The notes: generated by a model from the sequence alone, not told the origin. Counted from the stretch's first letter, positions 32,976 to 42,490 are shown. The stretch is DNA of 64,000 nucleotides from Phocaeicola faecalis (GCF_021730445.1 NZ_JADNRM010000004.1:49521-113520), one strand, 5' to 3'. A program made the numbers and translations.

Positions 32976-35861
32976 TTTTGAGTCAGCATTGTTCTTTTTC
33001 TTTTCTTCCTTAAACTGGGTGGGAGTCATCCCTTTTATTTGCTTGAAAGAGGTACTGAAATAACGGGGATAGGTAAAACCGACTTCATAGGATATTTCAT
33101 TGATATTGAGATTGGTATTTGTGAGTAGGTATACTGATTTCTCGATACGTAATCGGTTTATGTAGTCATTCACACCCAGTCCGGTCAGTGTTTTCACCTT
33201 ATGATAAAGAGAAGCCCGACTCATAGCCATATTATCGGTCAGGAATTTAATGGAGAGTTCTTCGCCCGCCATATTGTCATTGATGAGTTTGTTTAGTTTC
33301 TCAATAAAATCTTCATCCTCTTTGGTAAAAGTCTGCTTCTGTTGCATCGGTTCGTTATTATCTTCTTTTACTTTTTCCGATAAGACATTTAATGGAACAG
33401 TAGTGTTTTGAAGTTCTTCTTCTTCTACTACTGTTGCTTGAAACTTTTCTTCTTTATTTTTTAGAATATCATTTAGGACAGCTTGTAGAAAATGGTTCAT
33501 GCTGCCTTTCATGCTTTGCTCTCTCCATCGGAATATGATATACCCTGTACTTGCGGTTACAGATATGAAAATGAGGATAATTATACTTATAAACCATCCG
33601 GTCTTATACCATGGAGGTGTAACGATGATGTCAACCAGGCGTTTAGGAGTGGTATAGTTTCCGTTTTTCATATTGCATGACACCCATATCGCATATTTCC
33701 CTGGCGATAGGGAAGACAGATTCAAGAATGGGTCGTATGATTCTATTTCTTGATTTCCCCGGCCTGAAATCGTATATCGCAACAGATTCTTTTGGAAAAT
33801 ATCTTTCTTTTTTATTCGAAAATGGACCGAGAGTGAATTGTAATTCCAGGGAATCTCGATTGTATTGTTTTGGAGCTCTTTTATATAAGGGCTGCCATTG
33901 AAGAGAATATCGGATAGATATATTTCCGGTGTCTTTACTTCGGAATAAGGGATATTTGTATTGATTTTGACTAATCCTTCAGCTCCTCCCAGATAGATGA
34001 AATCACGGTTGAAAGGCTTTTGATAGGCAAATAGAATTTCATTGGACGGAAAACCGTCGGAAGCGTTCCACAAGGTGAACTTGTTCTCTTTGATGATGTA
34101 TGAAAACAGCATGTTCTGGGCGCAAATCCATAAACGTCCTTTGCCATCGGCCGTCAGAAAAGATATGTTATTGAATAATTTGGTATGGATAATGTGGTAC
34201 TCTTTTCTTTCCATGTCGAAACAGCCTAGCCCCTTGTCTGTGCCGGTCCATATCATGCGGTCACCGTCATAAGACATTGACGTGATTGTTTCTTTTTTGT
34301 CCAATTCAAACAGGAGTTTGATACTGTCGTTTTTCTGGTTGACGATGAAAGCTTGGTTGGCGCACTTCAACAGCGAGAATTTGTCGTTGGAGTAGGAGAG
34401 GCACAGAGCGTCATTTGACAAGTCGTATTCTTTGTCCATCCACATTCGGGTAAATGTGCGGGTAGGGGTGTGATAAGCATAAGCGTTATTGCTGATGATA
34501 TAGATTTTGTCGTTTGCCACCTGATTGGCCAGGGGAAGATAACCGTAAAAGCATTCTTTATAGTTTGTAGCTTGATCTACAATAATGAAAGGACGGTAGG
34601 TTCCTGTCTGTTTATTGAATGTAAATACTCCTTTCGTGTAGAGGGACACTAATAGTTCGTTCTCGGAAAATCCTGAAATGGAAACGACCTTATCTCCATA
34701 GGTAGATGGAAAATGGGTAAACTTGTCGGTTCGCGCATCATACAGATTGATTCCTCCTCCGTCGGTTCCTATCCATAGATTACCGTTTTTTTCTTCATAG
34801 AGGCTGATGACCGATTTTTCACTCAGTCCATTGGTATTTCCCAAAGCTACATCTTTATAAGTCTTTATATAAGTTTCTTTGATACTGAATATGCCTCCGC
34901 GTACGCTTCCTGCCCATAGTTCGTCTTCTTTATCCTTATATAATACGGTAATGGAATTGACAGGTAGAGAGGAGTAGTCACCGACAATGTGATATAATTG
35001 GGAAAATTGGCGGGATTGGGGGTCAAGCATGAATATTCCGCTTCCGTCTGTTGCCAACCATAAGTATCCGTTATGTTCCGTTATGTCGAGGATATAATTG
35101 TTTTGTAACTGTGAATTGCTTTGATCGTAATGCCCCTGCATATTTCCATTGGAGTCATAATAGTATAAACCGTGTCCGTAAAAGGCGGCATAGATGTGTT
35201 TGTCTGCAGTGATGTAGAGTGACGTAAGCAGATACTGCTTGTCCGAAATGAAGCCGGTTAGCTGTTGTGTGCGGCAATCGTATAGGTACATTCCTTTTTT
35301 CCGTGTGCCTATCAGTATCTTGTCTTTTTCGAGGTAGAGCATTTTTTGCACTCTGTAGTCTACCGGGTTGGCGTCTTTATCCTCTTTCTTTATCGGGATA
35401 TTTTTCAGCGTTTTGTCTTTATAATCGTAATAGCAGATGGTGTTATCGCCGCCAAACCAGATGCCCCCTTTTACACAAATGGAAGAATACATTGCGTCGG
35501 GGAGAACAGTTGTGAAATTGTCCTGTTCATAATTATACATACTCAATCCTTTTTGGGTAGCTACCCAAATGTTGCCGATAGAGTCCTCGGCAATATGATT
35601 GATATAGTTGCCGGGCAGAGAATATGGGTTTTCTGAATGGTGAAGATACTTTTTTAATCCTTCTTGAGTATAAATGTTCAATCCATTTTTAGTTCCTATC
35701 CATAACGTTCCCCTTTCATCCAATAAGATTGATTGCACGGTCGGTTGGGAGAGGCCTTGCTGTATGGAAAGTTGGGTAAATGAATAACCGGTGTTGTGGT
35801 TGGTTGCAGAAACGGTTTTTCCCAAAAACAGGAATAGTATAATAATTAAGGTCCGATACAT
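32973..35861 (-). CDS. Membrane propeller-AraC regulator (hybrid two-component-like, lacking kinase and receiver)
   Basis: A 962-aa protein with signal/anchor (MYRTLIIILFLFLGKTVSA), a long periplasmic sensor built of Reg_prop repeats (LWIGTKNGL, IWVATQKGLSMY, LWLATDGSG, LWIGTDGGG and others), a Y_Y_Y domain (about 660-750), one membrane helix (about 753-778) and a cytoplasmic C-terminal AraC-type HTH (about 855-955, MAMSRASLYHKVKTLTGLGV, then EISYEVGFTYPRYFSTSFK). Bacteroides hybrid two-component regulators normally have HisKA, HATPase and receiver domains between membrane and HTH. Here only about 75 charged residues remain, so signalling must be direct. Start at ATG 35861, because the earlier TTG lies in the -7 element. 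Divergent from the PUL it presumably controls. Confidence 0.92.
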   Translation of the reverse strand: MYRTLIIILFLFLGKTVSATNHNTGYSFTQLSIQQGLSQPTVQSILLDERGTLWIGTKNGLNIYTQEGLKKYLHHSENPYSLPGNYINHIAEDSIGNIWVATQKGLSMYNYEQDNFTTVLPDAMYSSICVKGGIWFGGDNTICYYDYKDKTLKNIPIKKEDKDANPVDYRVQKMLYLEKDKILIGTRKKGMYLYDCRTQQLTGFISDKQYLLTSLYITADKHIYAAFYGHGLYYYDSNGNMQGHYDQSNSQLQNNYILDITEHNGYLWLATDGSGIFMLDPQSRQFSQLYHIVGDYSSLPVNSITVLYKDKEDELWAGSVRGGIFSIKETYIKTYKDVALGNTNGLSEKSVISLYEEKNGNLWIGTDGGGINLYDARTDKFTHFPSTYGDKVVSISGFSENELLVSLYTKGVFTFNKQTGTYRPFIIVDQATNYKECFYGYLPLANQVANDKIYIISNNAYAYHTPTRTFTRMWMDKEYDLSNDALCLSYSNDKFSLLKCANQAFIVNQKNDSIKLLFELDKKETITSMSYDGDRMIWTGTDKGLGCFDMERKEYHIIHTKLFNNISFLTADGKGRLWICAQNMLFSYIIKENKFTLWNASDGFPSNEILFAYQKPFNRDFIYLGGAEGLVKINTNIPYSEVKTPEIYLSDILFNGSPYIKELQNNTIEIPWNYNSLSVHFRIKKKDIFQKNLLRYTISGRGNQEIESYDPFLNLSSLSPGKYAIWVSCNMKNGNYTTPKRLVDIIVTPPWYKTGWFISIIILIFISVTASTGYIIFRWREQSMKGSMNHFLQAVLNDILKNKEEKFQATVVEEEELQNTTVPLNVLSEKVKEDNNEPMQQKQTFTKEDEDFIEKLNKLINDNMAGEELSIKFLTDNMAMSRASLYHKVKTLTGLGVNDYINRLRIEKSVYLLTNTNLNINEISYEVGFTYPRYFSTSFKQIKGMTPTQFKEEKKKNNADSK

Positions 35862-35879
35862 GGTCACTGTATTTTTAGG

Positions 35880-35887
35880 CAAAAATA
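35880..35887 (-). promoter_or_regulatory. -7 element TATTTTTG of the propeller-AraC gene
   Basis: TATTTTTG on the minus strand, ending 18 bp before ATG 35861. Confidence 0.6.
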
Positions 35888-35980
35888 CATTTTTCTTTCA
35901 GTTGTGCAATCATCCTCTTCTGATTTTTTACAAAAAAAGGGTGTCTTAGAGGTGAATAATGGAAGGTTTGGACAAGATTT

Positions 35981-36006
35981 GACTCGTTTAATACGATTTT
36001 TGAGTC
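35981..36006. promoter_or_regulatory. Candidate operator for the PUL regulator
   Basis: GACTC (35981) and GAGTC (36002) form an interrupted inverted repeat enclosing CGTTTAATACG, just upstream of the GH16 promoter and between the two divergent genes. A plausible AraC-family target by position, but unproven. Confidence 0.3.
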
Positions 36007-36025
36007 CTTTTTGGTACAAAACAGC

Positions 36026-36033
36026 TACGTTTG
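36026..36033 (+). promoter_or_regulatory. -7 element TACGTTTG of the GH16-susCD operon
   Basis: TACGTTTG fits TAnnTTTG and leaves a 5' UTR of about 40 nt. No -33 TTTG at normal spacing, consistent with activator dependence. Confidence 0.55.
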
Positions 36034-36080
36034 CTCCATAATTTATGAAGTGATAATTTGTGAATCTAAATTAAAGTATT

Positions 36081-36857
36081 ATGAAAAAAATTATGCTTTT
36101 ATTGTTTACAGTCTTCGTTATGCTCTCTTGCAGCCATAAGCCCGGATGGAAATTGGTGTGGGAAGAGAACTTTGACGGTACGGAACTGGATACCACAGTA
36201 TGGAGCCGTATCCCTCGGGGCAGGGCAGACTGGCAGAACACACAATCTTTTGATGACCGTTGCTATGAAATGCGTAACGGACTTCTCATCCTAAAAGGTA
36301 TTGTAAATGATAACCGGGAGGCGGATACAGCCGCTTATCTGACCGGAGGTGTATGGACGAAAGGCAAACATGCCTTTCATCGCGGACGCATTGAGGTATG
36401 TGCCAAGCTGCATGGAGCGCGTGGAGCATGGCCCGCTATTTGGACTTTGCCTTATGAAACGGATAAGTATCATTGGCCTACAGGGGGCGAGGTGGATATA
36501 ATGGAACGTCTGAACAATGATTCTATTGCCTATCAGACGGTGCACTCACATTATACATATACATTGGGCATTGAGAATAATCCGCCTCATGGAGGTATTG
36601 CTCCCATTAACCGTGACGACTTCAATGTGTACGGTGTGGACTTCTGGCCGGACAGTCTGGTTTTTCATATCAATGGCAAACGTCATTTTGCTTATCCGAG
36701 AATAGAAACGGAACAAGAAGGCCAGTTCCCTTTCGATATTGCACAATATCTGTTGATTGACATGCAGTTGGGCGGTACTTGGGTAGGAGCGGTAGAACCG
36801 GCTGACTTACCGGTAGAAATGGAAGTTGACTGGGTGCGGCACTATCAGTGGGAGTAA
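36081..36857 (+). CDS. Glycoside hydrolase family 16 lipoprotein (beta-glucanase type)
   Basis: A 258-aa enzyme with SPII signal (LFTVFVMLSC, lipid Cys at 17) and a single GH16 jelly-roll. The catalytic motif GGEVDIMER gives nucleophile Glu137, Asp139 and acid/base Glu142, the bulged ExDxxE form of laminarinases and mixed-linkage glucanases. Other family parts: VWEENFDGTELD, GRIEVCAKL, AWPAIWTLP and DFWPDSLVFHING. Likely cleaves a beta-1,3 or beta-1,3/1,4-glucan at the cell surface; exact substrate is inference. First gene of the operon with susC and susD, which is unusual because the enzyme usually follows them. Confidence 0.93.
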   Translation: MKKIMLLLFTVFVMLSCSHKPGWKLVWEENFDGTELDTTVWSRIPRGRADWQNTQSFDDRCYEMRNGLLILKGIVNDNREADTAAYLTGGVWTKGKHAFHRGRIEVCAKLHGARGAWPAIWTLPYETDKYHWPTGGEVDIMERLNNDSIAYQTVHSHYTYTLGIENNPPHGGIAPINRDDFNVYGVDFWPDSLVFHINGKRHFAYPRIETEQEGQFPFDIAQYLLIDMQLGGTWVGAVEPADLPVEMEVDWVRHYQWE

Positions 36858-36931
36858 AACAGTCTGAAGCTCAATCTATTTGAATCTCTCAAAATCTAAT
36901 ATAAAAACCTATAATCATTAATTTTAATATT

Positions 36932-39900
36932 ATGAATGGACAAATGCAAAAATTATTCCGTATGTTTTTGGCGGGCGTTCTAATGCTGTTCACATTTACA
37001 GTAAATGCACAGGAACGGACAATAACAGGTAAGGTGTATGATGTGGCAGGTGAACCTATCATAGGTGCTAGTGTGCTCATACAAGGCACAACACAAGGTG
37101 TGATAACTGATATGGAAGGTGCGTTTCAGCTAAAGGCTGCCCCTTCTCAGTCTTTGGTTATCAGCTTTTTGGGCTATAAGGATATGATTCTTTCCATTGG
37201 CAATAAGACAAACTTTAAAGTCGTACTAGAAGAAGATTCGGAAAAACTAGACGAAGTAGTGGTGGTCGGTTATGCTACACAGAAGAAAGTCAATCTGACG
37301 GGTTCTGTCTCTTCTGTATCGGCCAAGGATATTCAGGATATTCCGGTGGCCAATACCACCACTTTGTTGCAGGGCCGCTTGCCTGGATTGGTATTGACCC
37401 AGAACGGTGCACAGGCCGGTAATGACAATCCCGAAATACGTATTCGTGGTATCGGTACATTCGGCAATAACAATCCGATGGTATTGATAGACGGAATAGA
37501 AGGTTCTATTTCTCAAATCGCGGAAATTCCATCTGCTGATATCGAAAGTATTTCTGTGTTGAAGGATGCGGCTTCGGCTGCTATTTACGGTGTTCGTGCT
37601 GCCAATGGTGTTATTTTGATAACTACTAAACGCGGACAAGCATCAAGTAAGGTGAAGGTTTCTTATTCAGGTAGTTATACCTTGCAGACTCCGGGTATCG
37701 TTCCCGACTATATTGACAGCTATAATTGGGCCTTGATGAGAAATGAAGTAAAAGCGGGAACTTTTTCGGAAGAGGCTTTGCAAAAATTGCAGGACGGCTC
37801 TGACCCTGACCATTATGCAAACACCAACTGGCTGGATGCCGTATTGCGCAATGCCAGTATGCATCAACACCATCTGTCGGTATCGGGCGGTAGTGAGAAT
37901 ACACATTTCATGACTTCTGTATCTTACTCTAATCAAGATGGTATTATGATGAAGACGGGCGTGGAACGTGTATCTTTCCGTTCAAACGTGGATACTCGTT
38001 ACAAACGTTTTACTTTTGGTTTGAACCTGTCTGGTAATAAGAACGATGTGACTGCTCCTGCCGTGGCTCCGTCGGGTGAAGGTGGTATCATGCGATATGT
38101 CTCATGGTTTACCCGTCCCACGGTTCCGGTGATGTACTCTAACGGACATTATGGATATGTAGACGGTTCGATGACTAATGCAGAGGATGTGAAAAACCCG
38201 GTGGAACTGATGTCTTTGGGGTATCGTTCTAACGAATATTGGCGTTTTAACGGTAAGGCATTTGCAGGAATTGATTTGATAGACGGATTAAAGTTCCAGA
38301 CAAATTTCGCTTATGCGTTCGACCTGAATGCAACGAAATCATACAATCCCAAGTCTCCAGCCCGTTATGATGCCGAAGGCAATGTGAAGAAGGTGGAAGG
38401 CGCCACTAATCAATCAAGCGACTATTGGTATAGAAATGCAACGTGGACAAATGAAAACCTGCTTACTTATAATAAGCAATTCAATGAACATAATATCAGT
38501 GTATTACTGGGACATTCAATTATCGGTTCACGTTATTATACGACAACAGCAGCTATCCAAGGATTCCCCACCGAAAATATCTATGAACTAAATGGTGGTA
38601 CAATTAATCCGAGTGCCAAAGGAAATTCGGAAGAATATAAACTGCAATCTTTCTTCGGCCGTTTGAATTACAGCTATGGAGAACGTTACTTGTTTGAATT
38701 CAATATCCGTCACGATGGTTCCTCACGTATGCCTAAAGCCAATCGTTATGCCACATTCCCGTCTGTATCGGCAGGTTGGGTATTCTCAAACGAAAAATTT
38801 ATGGAAGACTTCAGAGAGTTGTCACTCGGAAAGTTGCGCTTGTCTTGGGGTAAATTGGGAAATCAGGAAATAGGTAACTATGCGTATGCGGCTACATTGG
38901 GCGCCAGTGGCAATTACTTTTTCGATCAGAATGCAGACAAGCAGGCGGGTATGGTGCAGACCTCTGTTCCCAATGAAAATATCAAATGGGAAACAACCCG
39001 TTCAGTCAATGTTGCCATTGACCTCGGTTTCTTTAATAACAGAGTGCAGACCACGTTCGAATGGTTCGATAAAAAGACATCCGATATCTTGATGCGTTTG
39101 TCCATGCCGGGCATTTTCCTCGGTTCTCTTTCTGCTCCTTATCAGAATGTGGGAGCCGTACGTAACCGTGGTTGGGAATGGAACCTGAACTACTCGGACA
39201 GTAAAGGTGACTGGGCTTGGAATGCAGGTTTTAATATCTCTCATGTAAACAATGAAATTCTTGAAATGGGCGGTTTGAAAGAAACCATCAGCGGTAATTC
39301 AATCAATCGGGTAGGTGAGCCTATCGGAGCTTATTTTGGATATAAATCTATCGGCATCTACCGTACGGAAGCTGACTTGCAGCGCACTAATTCAAAAGGT
39401 GAAGTGATAAAGCAAAACGGTGTAGCTCCAAAACTGGGCGATATCATGTATGCTGACCTGAACGACGACGGTAATATAACAGCCGACGACCGTGACATTA
39501 TCGGTAACCCATTCCCCAAGTACTCTTACAGTTTCAATCTGGGCGCTTCTTGGAAGAACTTTGATTTATCTACTTTCTGGCAGGGAGTTGCAGGAATCTA
39601 TCGTTATAGTTGGGAGACAACCACGGATATTCGCGGTAACTTCACCGACCGTTGGTTGGATCGTTACTCAGCCGACAATATAAATGGTTCAATGCCTGCT
39701 CTGGGTAATACAATCAATGACCAATACTCATCATTCTGGTTGGAGAACTCCAGTTATTTACGCTTGAAGAATCTTGAGTTCGGCTATACTTTCCGCCAGC
39801 CCGGACTGACAAAACTTGGTGTTTCCAGTATCCGTGTTTATTTTGCAGGAACTAATCTTCTGACGTTTACTTCATTGAAGAACTGGGACCCTGAAAAGAC

Positions 39901-39973
39901 ATCAGGTGATGCTCGAAATGACGTGCACCCCAATATGCGCACTTATTCATTTGGTTTAAATGTTCAATTCTAA
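36932..39973 (+). CDS. susC: SusC-family TonB-dependent outer membrane transporter
   Basis: A 1013-aa protein with signal peptide, an N-terminal carboxypeptidase-regulatory-like domain (about 30-110, ITGKVYDVAGEPIIGASV), a TonB-box/plug region (DEVVVVGYATQKKVNLTGSV, then RIRGIGTFGNNNPMVLIDG and VLKDAASAAIYGVRAANGV) and a 22-strand barrel ending in aromatic YSFGLNVQF. Imports the oligosaccharides made by the surface enzyme, with SusD as lid. Gap to GH16 is 74 bp. Confidence 0.96.
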   Translation: MNGQMQKLFRMFLAGVLMLFTFTVNAQERTITGKVYDVAGEPIIGASVLIQGTTQGVITDMEGAFQLKAAPSQSLVISFLGYKDMILSIGNKTNFKVVLEEDSEKLDEVVVVGYATQKKVNLTGSVSSVSAKDIQDIPVANTTTLLQGRLPGLVLTQNGAQAGNDNPEIRIRGIGTFGNNNPMVLIDGIEGSISQIAEIPSADIESISVLKDAASAAIYGVRAANGVILITTKRGQASSKVKVSYSGSYTLQTPGIVPDYIDSYNWALMRNEVKAGTFSEEALQKLQDGSDPDHYANTNWLDAVLRNASMHQHHLSVSGGSENTHFMTSVSYSNQDGIMMKTGVERVSFRSNVDTRYKRFTFGLNLSGNKNDVTAPAVAPSGEGGIMRYVSWFTRPTVPVMYSNGHYGYVDGSMTNAEDVKNPVELMSLGYRSNEYWRFNGKAFAGIDLIDGLKFQTNFAYAFDLNATKSYNPKSPARYDAEGNVKKVEGATNQSSDYWYRNATWTNENLLTYNKQFNEHNISVLLGHSIIGSRYYTTTAAIQGFPTENIYELNGGTINPSAKGNSEEYKLQSFFGRLNYSYGERYLFEFNIRHDGSSRMPKANRYATFPSVSAGWVFSNEKFMEDFRELSLGKLRLSWGKLGNQEIGNYAYAATLGASGNYFFDQNADKQAGMVQTSVPNENIKWETTRSVNVAIDLGFFNNRVQTTFEWFDKKTSDILMRLSMPGIFLGSLSAPYQNVGAVRNRGWEWNLNYSDSKGDWAWNAGFNISHVNNEILEMGGLKETISGNSINRVGEPIGAYFGYKSIGIYRTEADLQRTNSKGEVIKQNGVAPKLGDIMYADLNDDGNITADDRDIIGNPFPKYSYSFNLGASWKNFDLSTFWQGVAGIYRYSWETTTDIRGNFTDRWLDRYSADNINGSMPALGNTINDQYSSFWLENSSYLRLKNLEFGYTFRQPGLTKLGVSSIRVYFAGTNLLTFTSLKNWDPEKTSGDARNDVHPNMRTYSFGLNVQF

Positions 39974-39993
39974 TAATAGGGAGGACACAGATT

Positions 39994-41613
39994 ATGGTAA
40001 AGAATACAAAAAATATATTCAAGATTTTATTATTGTCCGGTACTTTATTGGCTACCGGTGCCTGTTCGGACAGTTTTTTGCAGACGGATTCTCCGAACCA
40101 ACCTTCACAGAGTACCTATTGGCAAACTGAGTCTGACGCTTTGATGGCTCTGACTGCCTGCTATGATGCCATGCAGAGCAGAAATCTGTATGACGATAAT
40201 ATCGACGGTTGGAATTATGGTTTCCTCTGTCGTGAGACTTGTACGGATAATGGAGACCATACGTGGGGAGACTGGATGTTGGGAAGTACTATTTCCAAAT
40301 GTACGTCATCTACAACAGACGAATGCTTTTCAATGTACTGGAATGCTAATTATGAAGTGATTAAGCGTTGCAATATGTTGATTGATAACATAGACCGTGT
40401 TCCGATGGAAGAGGACAAGATAGATGCTTATAAAGCAGAAGCCATTGCTCTGCGGGCATTGATGTACTGCAACTTGACCTCAGTGTTCCGCGATGTTCCT
40501 TATTTGACAAAACCGCTTACTCTGGCCGAGGCTCAGGCTCCGAAAACGGAACGTGCACAGATTGTTTCGTCTGTATTGGAAGATTTGAAAACATGGATTC
40601 CTAAAATTCCGGTGATTGGCAAAGCCAAAACAGGACGTATGACTCAAGAAGCGGCGTATGCCATTATGGGACGTATCGCTCTCTTTAACCAGCGCTGGGA
40701 TGATGCGATAGCTGCTTATCAGAATGTGATAGGTAAGGTGCAGTTATTTAAGTCGGGAGATGGTTCTGATTATGCTGCCAATTTTGCCGATTTGTTTAAA
40801 GAGAAAAATGAGACAGCAGCGGAAGTCTTGTTGAGTGTTCACTATAAAGGTCCCGGACTGGGCGAGGGCAGCTGCTTCGGTATTTGCTGGTCGGGTCCGA
40901 TGAATGCCATTGAAGGTACAATGAATCTTTGTGATGACTTTTATTGCATAGACGGACTGCCGATAGATAAGTCGCCTCTGTTTAAAGGCAGCTTGGAGGC
41001 AGGTGCACATACAAAGGAAAAACCTGATATGGGACGTTATGAGAACCGTGACCCTCGTATGAAAGGCACATTGATGTTGCCCGGTATGGAATGGAACGGC
41101 AAACTTTATACCAATAATTTGCCGGCTAGTTCTACTGCCTGCATCCGCAAATGGTATACTCCTGAAGATACGGCCAACGAATATGACGGAAGCCTTGACT
41201 TCTACATTATTCGTTATGCGGAAGTGTTGTTGTCTCTTTCTGAGGCAATGATTGAGAAAGGCGGTTACCCGCAGTCCGAAGTTACACGATATATCAATGA
41301 GGTGCGTGCACGTGTAGGTATGCCTGCAGTGGAAGATGTGGAAGGAACCAATCTGACACAGGAAGAGTTGCGTGCCATCGTGCGTCACGAACGTCGCGTA
41401 GAACTGGCTTTTGAAGACTTGCGCTTTGCCGATTTGTATCGTTGGAATGAGTTTGAGAATGCTCAGAAACGTATGCAGCATGATTTGTCATTCTATGGCT
41501 TCGGTGCTGTGACACGTGGAAACTTACGTGGTGGACAAGACTTGGTATGGCCTATTCCGCAAAGTGAAATTGATACCAATCCGATGTTGGAACAGCATCC
41601 CGAGTGGAAATAG
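39994..41613 (+). CDS. susD: SusD-family surface glycan-binding lipoprotein
   Basis: A 539-aa protein with SPII signal (LLATGACSD) and TPR-rich SusD/RagB fold; family motifs include YWQTESDALMALTACYDA, AEAIALRALMYCNLTSVF and the C-terminal RHERRVELAFEDLRFADLYRW and WPIPQSEIDTNPMLEQ. It binds the glycan at the mouth of the SusC transporter. It closes the operon and is followed by a strong terminator. Confidence 0.96.
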   Translation: MVKNTKNIFKILLLSGTLLATGACSDSFLQTDSPNQPSQSTYWQTESDALMALTACYDAMQSRNLYDDNIDGWNYGFLCRETCTDNGDHTWGDWMLGSTISKCTSSTTDECFSMYWNANYEVIKRCNMLIDNIDRVPMEEDKIDAYKAEAIALRALMYCNLTSVFRDVPYLTKPLTLAEAQAPKTERAQIVSSVLEDLKTWIPKIPVIGKAKTGRMTQEAAYAIMGRIALFNQRWDDAIAAYQNVIGKVQLFKSGDGSDYAANFADLFKEKNETAAEVLLSVHYKGPGLGEGSCFGICWSGPMNAIEGTMNLCDDFYCIDGLPIDKSPLFKGSLEAGAHTKEKPDMGRYENRDPRMKGTLMLPGMEWNGKLYTNNLPASSTACIRKWYTPEDTANEYDGSLDFYIIRYAEVLLSLSEAMIEKGGYPQSEVTRYINEVRARVGMPAVEDVEGTNLTQEELRAIVRHERRVELAFEDLRFADLYRWNEFENAQKRMQHDLSFYGFGAVTRGNLRGGQDLVWPIPQSEIDTNPMLEQHPEWK

Positions 41614-41627
41614 CGGTGATTGATGAG

Positions 41628-41647
41628 GTATACTTGTGAGCAAGTAT
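41628..41647. repeat. Small perfect hairpin after susD
   Basis: TATACTTG, four-base loop, CAAGTATA just beyond the susD stop. No T run; perhaps an RNA-stabilising 3' structure. Confidence 0.5.
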
Positions 41648-41671
41648 AATATCTGTGAATGTTTATTGATA

Positions 41672-41710
41672 AATAGAAGAGGAAAGTTCGCTTTCTTCTT
41701 CTATTTTTTT
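41672..41710 (+). terminator. Terminator of the PUL operon
   Basis: A 15-bp stem (41672-41686 with 41691-41705, one wobble) closed by the very stable loop TTCG and followed by seven T residues. Confidence 0.92.
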
Positions 41711-41908
41711 ATGCATCGGCATGGGGTACACCATGACCGCACAGCAGCCTTATCCCGATTTCAATAAAGAGAAAGTAACGGATTCATCCGAAAACCCTGT
41801 AGGTGATAAGGGGGCAGTCATTATTCTTGGGGAATTTAACATATCAATCAAACACCTGTCTCCTGATGTCGTCTCCTCCGGTTTTCAACCCCTGCATACG
41901 TTTTTGAA

Positions 41909-42148
41909 CTCCCTAAGTCGTTTCATTAGGCAGCCTAAGCGTTTTCGTCCTTTCGATTATGCCTGTGTGTCCGTCGGATTACTACAGTCTCCGGCAGCGG
42001 ACTGTATAGTCCGTTGCAGTGGACCGTACAGTCTGCTACAGTGGACTGTACAGTCCATTGCCGGAGTCTGTAATAATCTTCCGTTCAAAAGACCTTAACC
42101 GACCCTATGAAACGGCTTATTCTTCCCTTTGCTAGTGAATATGATATC
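41909..42148 (+). repeat. Structured dispersed repeat, copy 1 (three 22-bp-spaced palindromes)
   Basis: This 240-bp segment recurs inverted at 63557-63795 with one substitution and one single-base indel. Weaker similarity continues another 25-30 bp on its left. Its heart is an outer stem ACAGTCTCCGGCA (41984-41996) with TGCCGGAGTCTGT (42059-42071), enclosing three 14-bp palindromes GGACTGTATAGTCC (41999), GGACCGTACAGTCT (42021, imperfect) and GGACTGTACAGTCC (42043), exactly 22 bp apart. As DNA or RNA it could fold into a multi-arm junction. A frame runs through it in both copies only because the DNA is conserved. The rest of the 41614-42313 spacer holds a terminator, a short direct repeat and a promoter. 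Confidence 0.92.
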
Positions 42149-42180
42149 TACTCCCCCCAAGAATAATAAATGACCCGAAT

Positions 42181-42217
42181 TTTCTCAAAATAGGATGCCC
42201 ACACACTTTTTGACTTG
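42181..42217 (+). repeat. Short direct repeat, copy 1 (matches 63959-63994)
   Basis: Begins TTTCTCAAA and ends ACTTTTTGACTTG. About 30 of 37 positions match the second copy. Both copies lie in the same orientation, beyond repeats that are inverted relative to each other, so it is not simply part of the larger repeat. Confidence 0.6.
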
Positions 42218-42268
42218 ATTCTATATCTTTTTTTCAGTCATAACTATAACCGGAAAGCAAAAGTTTTG

Positions 42269-42276
42269 TACCTTTG
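42269..42276 (+). promoter_or_regulatory. -7 element TACCTTTG before the DUF4250 gene
   Basis: TACCTTTG, about 37 bp upstream of ATG 42314. Confidence 0.6.
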
Positions 42277-42313
42277 CATCCGGTTTTAGAAAATGAATAA
42301 AAGATTGTAAGTT

Positions 42314-42490
42314 ATGGAACTACCGGAAGACCCGATGATGCTGTTCAGCATGGTGAATATGAAACTTCGCGATTGTTATTCTTCGCTTGATGAGCTTTGT
42401 GAAGATATGAATGTAGATAAGGATTCTTTGATACGAAAACTGAACTCCGTGGGGTTTGAATATAGCCAAGAGAACAATAAGTTTTGGTGA
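42314..42490 (+). CDS. DUF4250-like small protein
   Basis: A 58-aa protein read directly from the DNA: begins MELPEDPMMLFSMVNMKLRD, then SSLDELCEDMNVDKDSL, and ends in FEYSQENNKFW. The pattern (acidic start, MLLS-VNMKLRD, SLDELC, winged-helix-like spacing) matches the DUF4250 family of short Firmicutes/Bacteroidetes proteins as I remember it; function unknown, possibly a small HTH. It has its own promoter and converges with menE (25-bp gap). Confidence 0.82.
   Translation: MELPEDPMMLFSMVNMKLRDCYSSLDELCEDMNVDKDSLIRKLNSVGFEYSQENNKFW

Noticed and set aside
41984..42071. Possible CRISPR-like array
   Set aside because: Three 14-bp palindromes with 8-bp spacers are far too short for repeat-spacer units, and no cas genes are near.
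41721..42098. A 125-codon frame through repeat copy 1, sharing 65 residues with a frame at 63606-63827
   Set aside because: Both arise because the repeat DNA is nearly identical; codon use is odd, no ribosome-binding site, and the frame crosses palindromes. Treated as non-coding.
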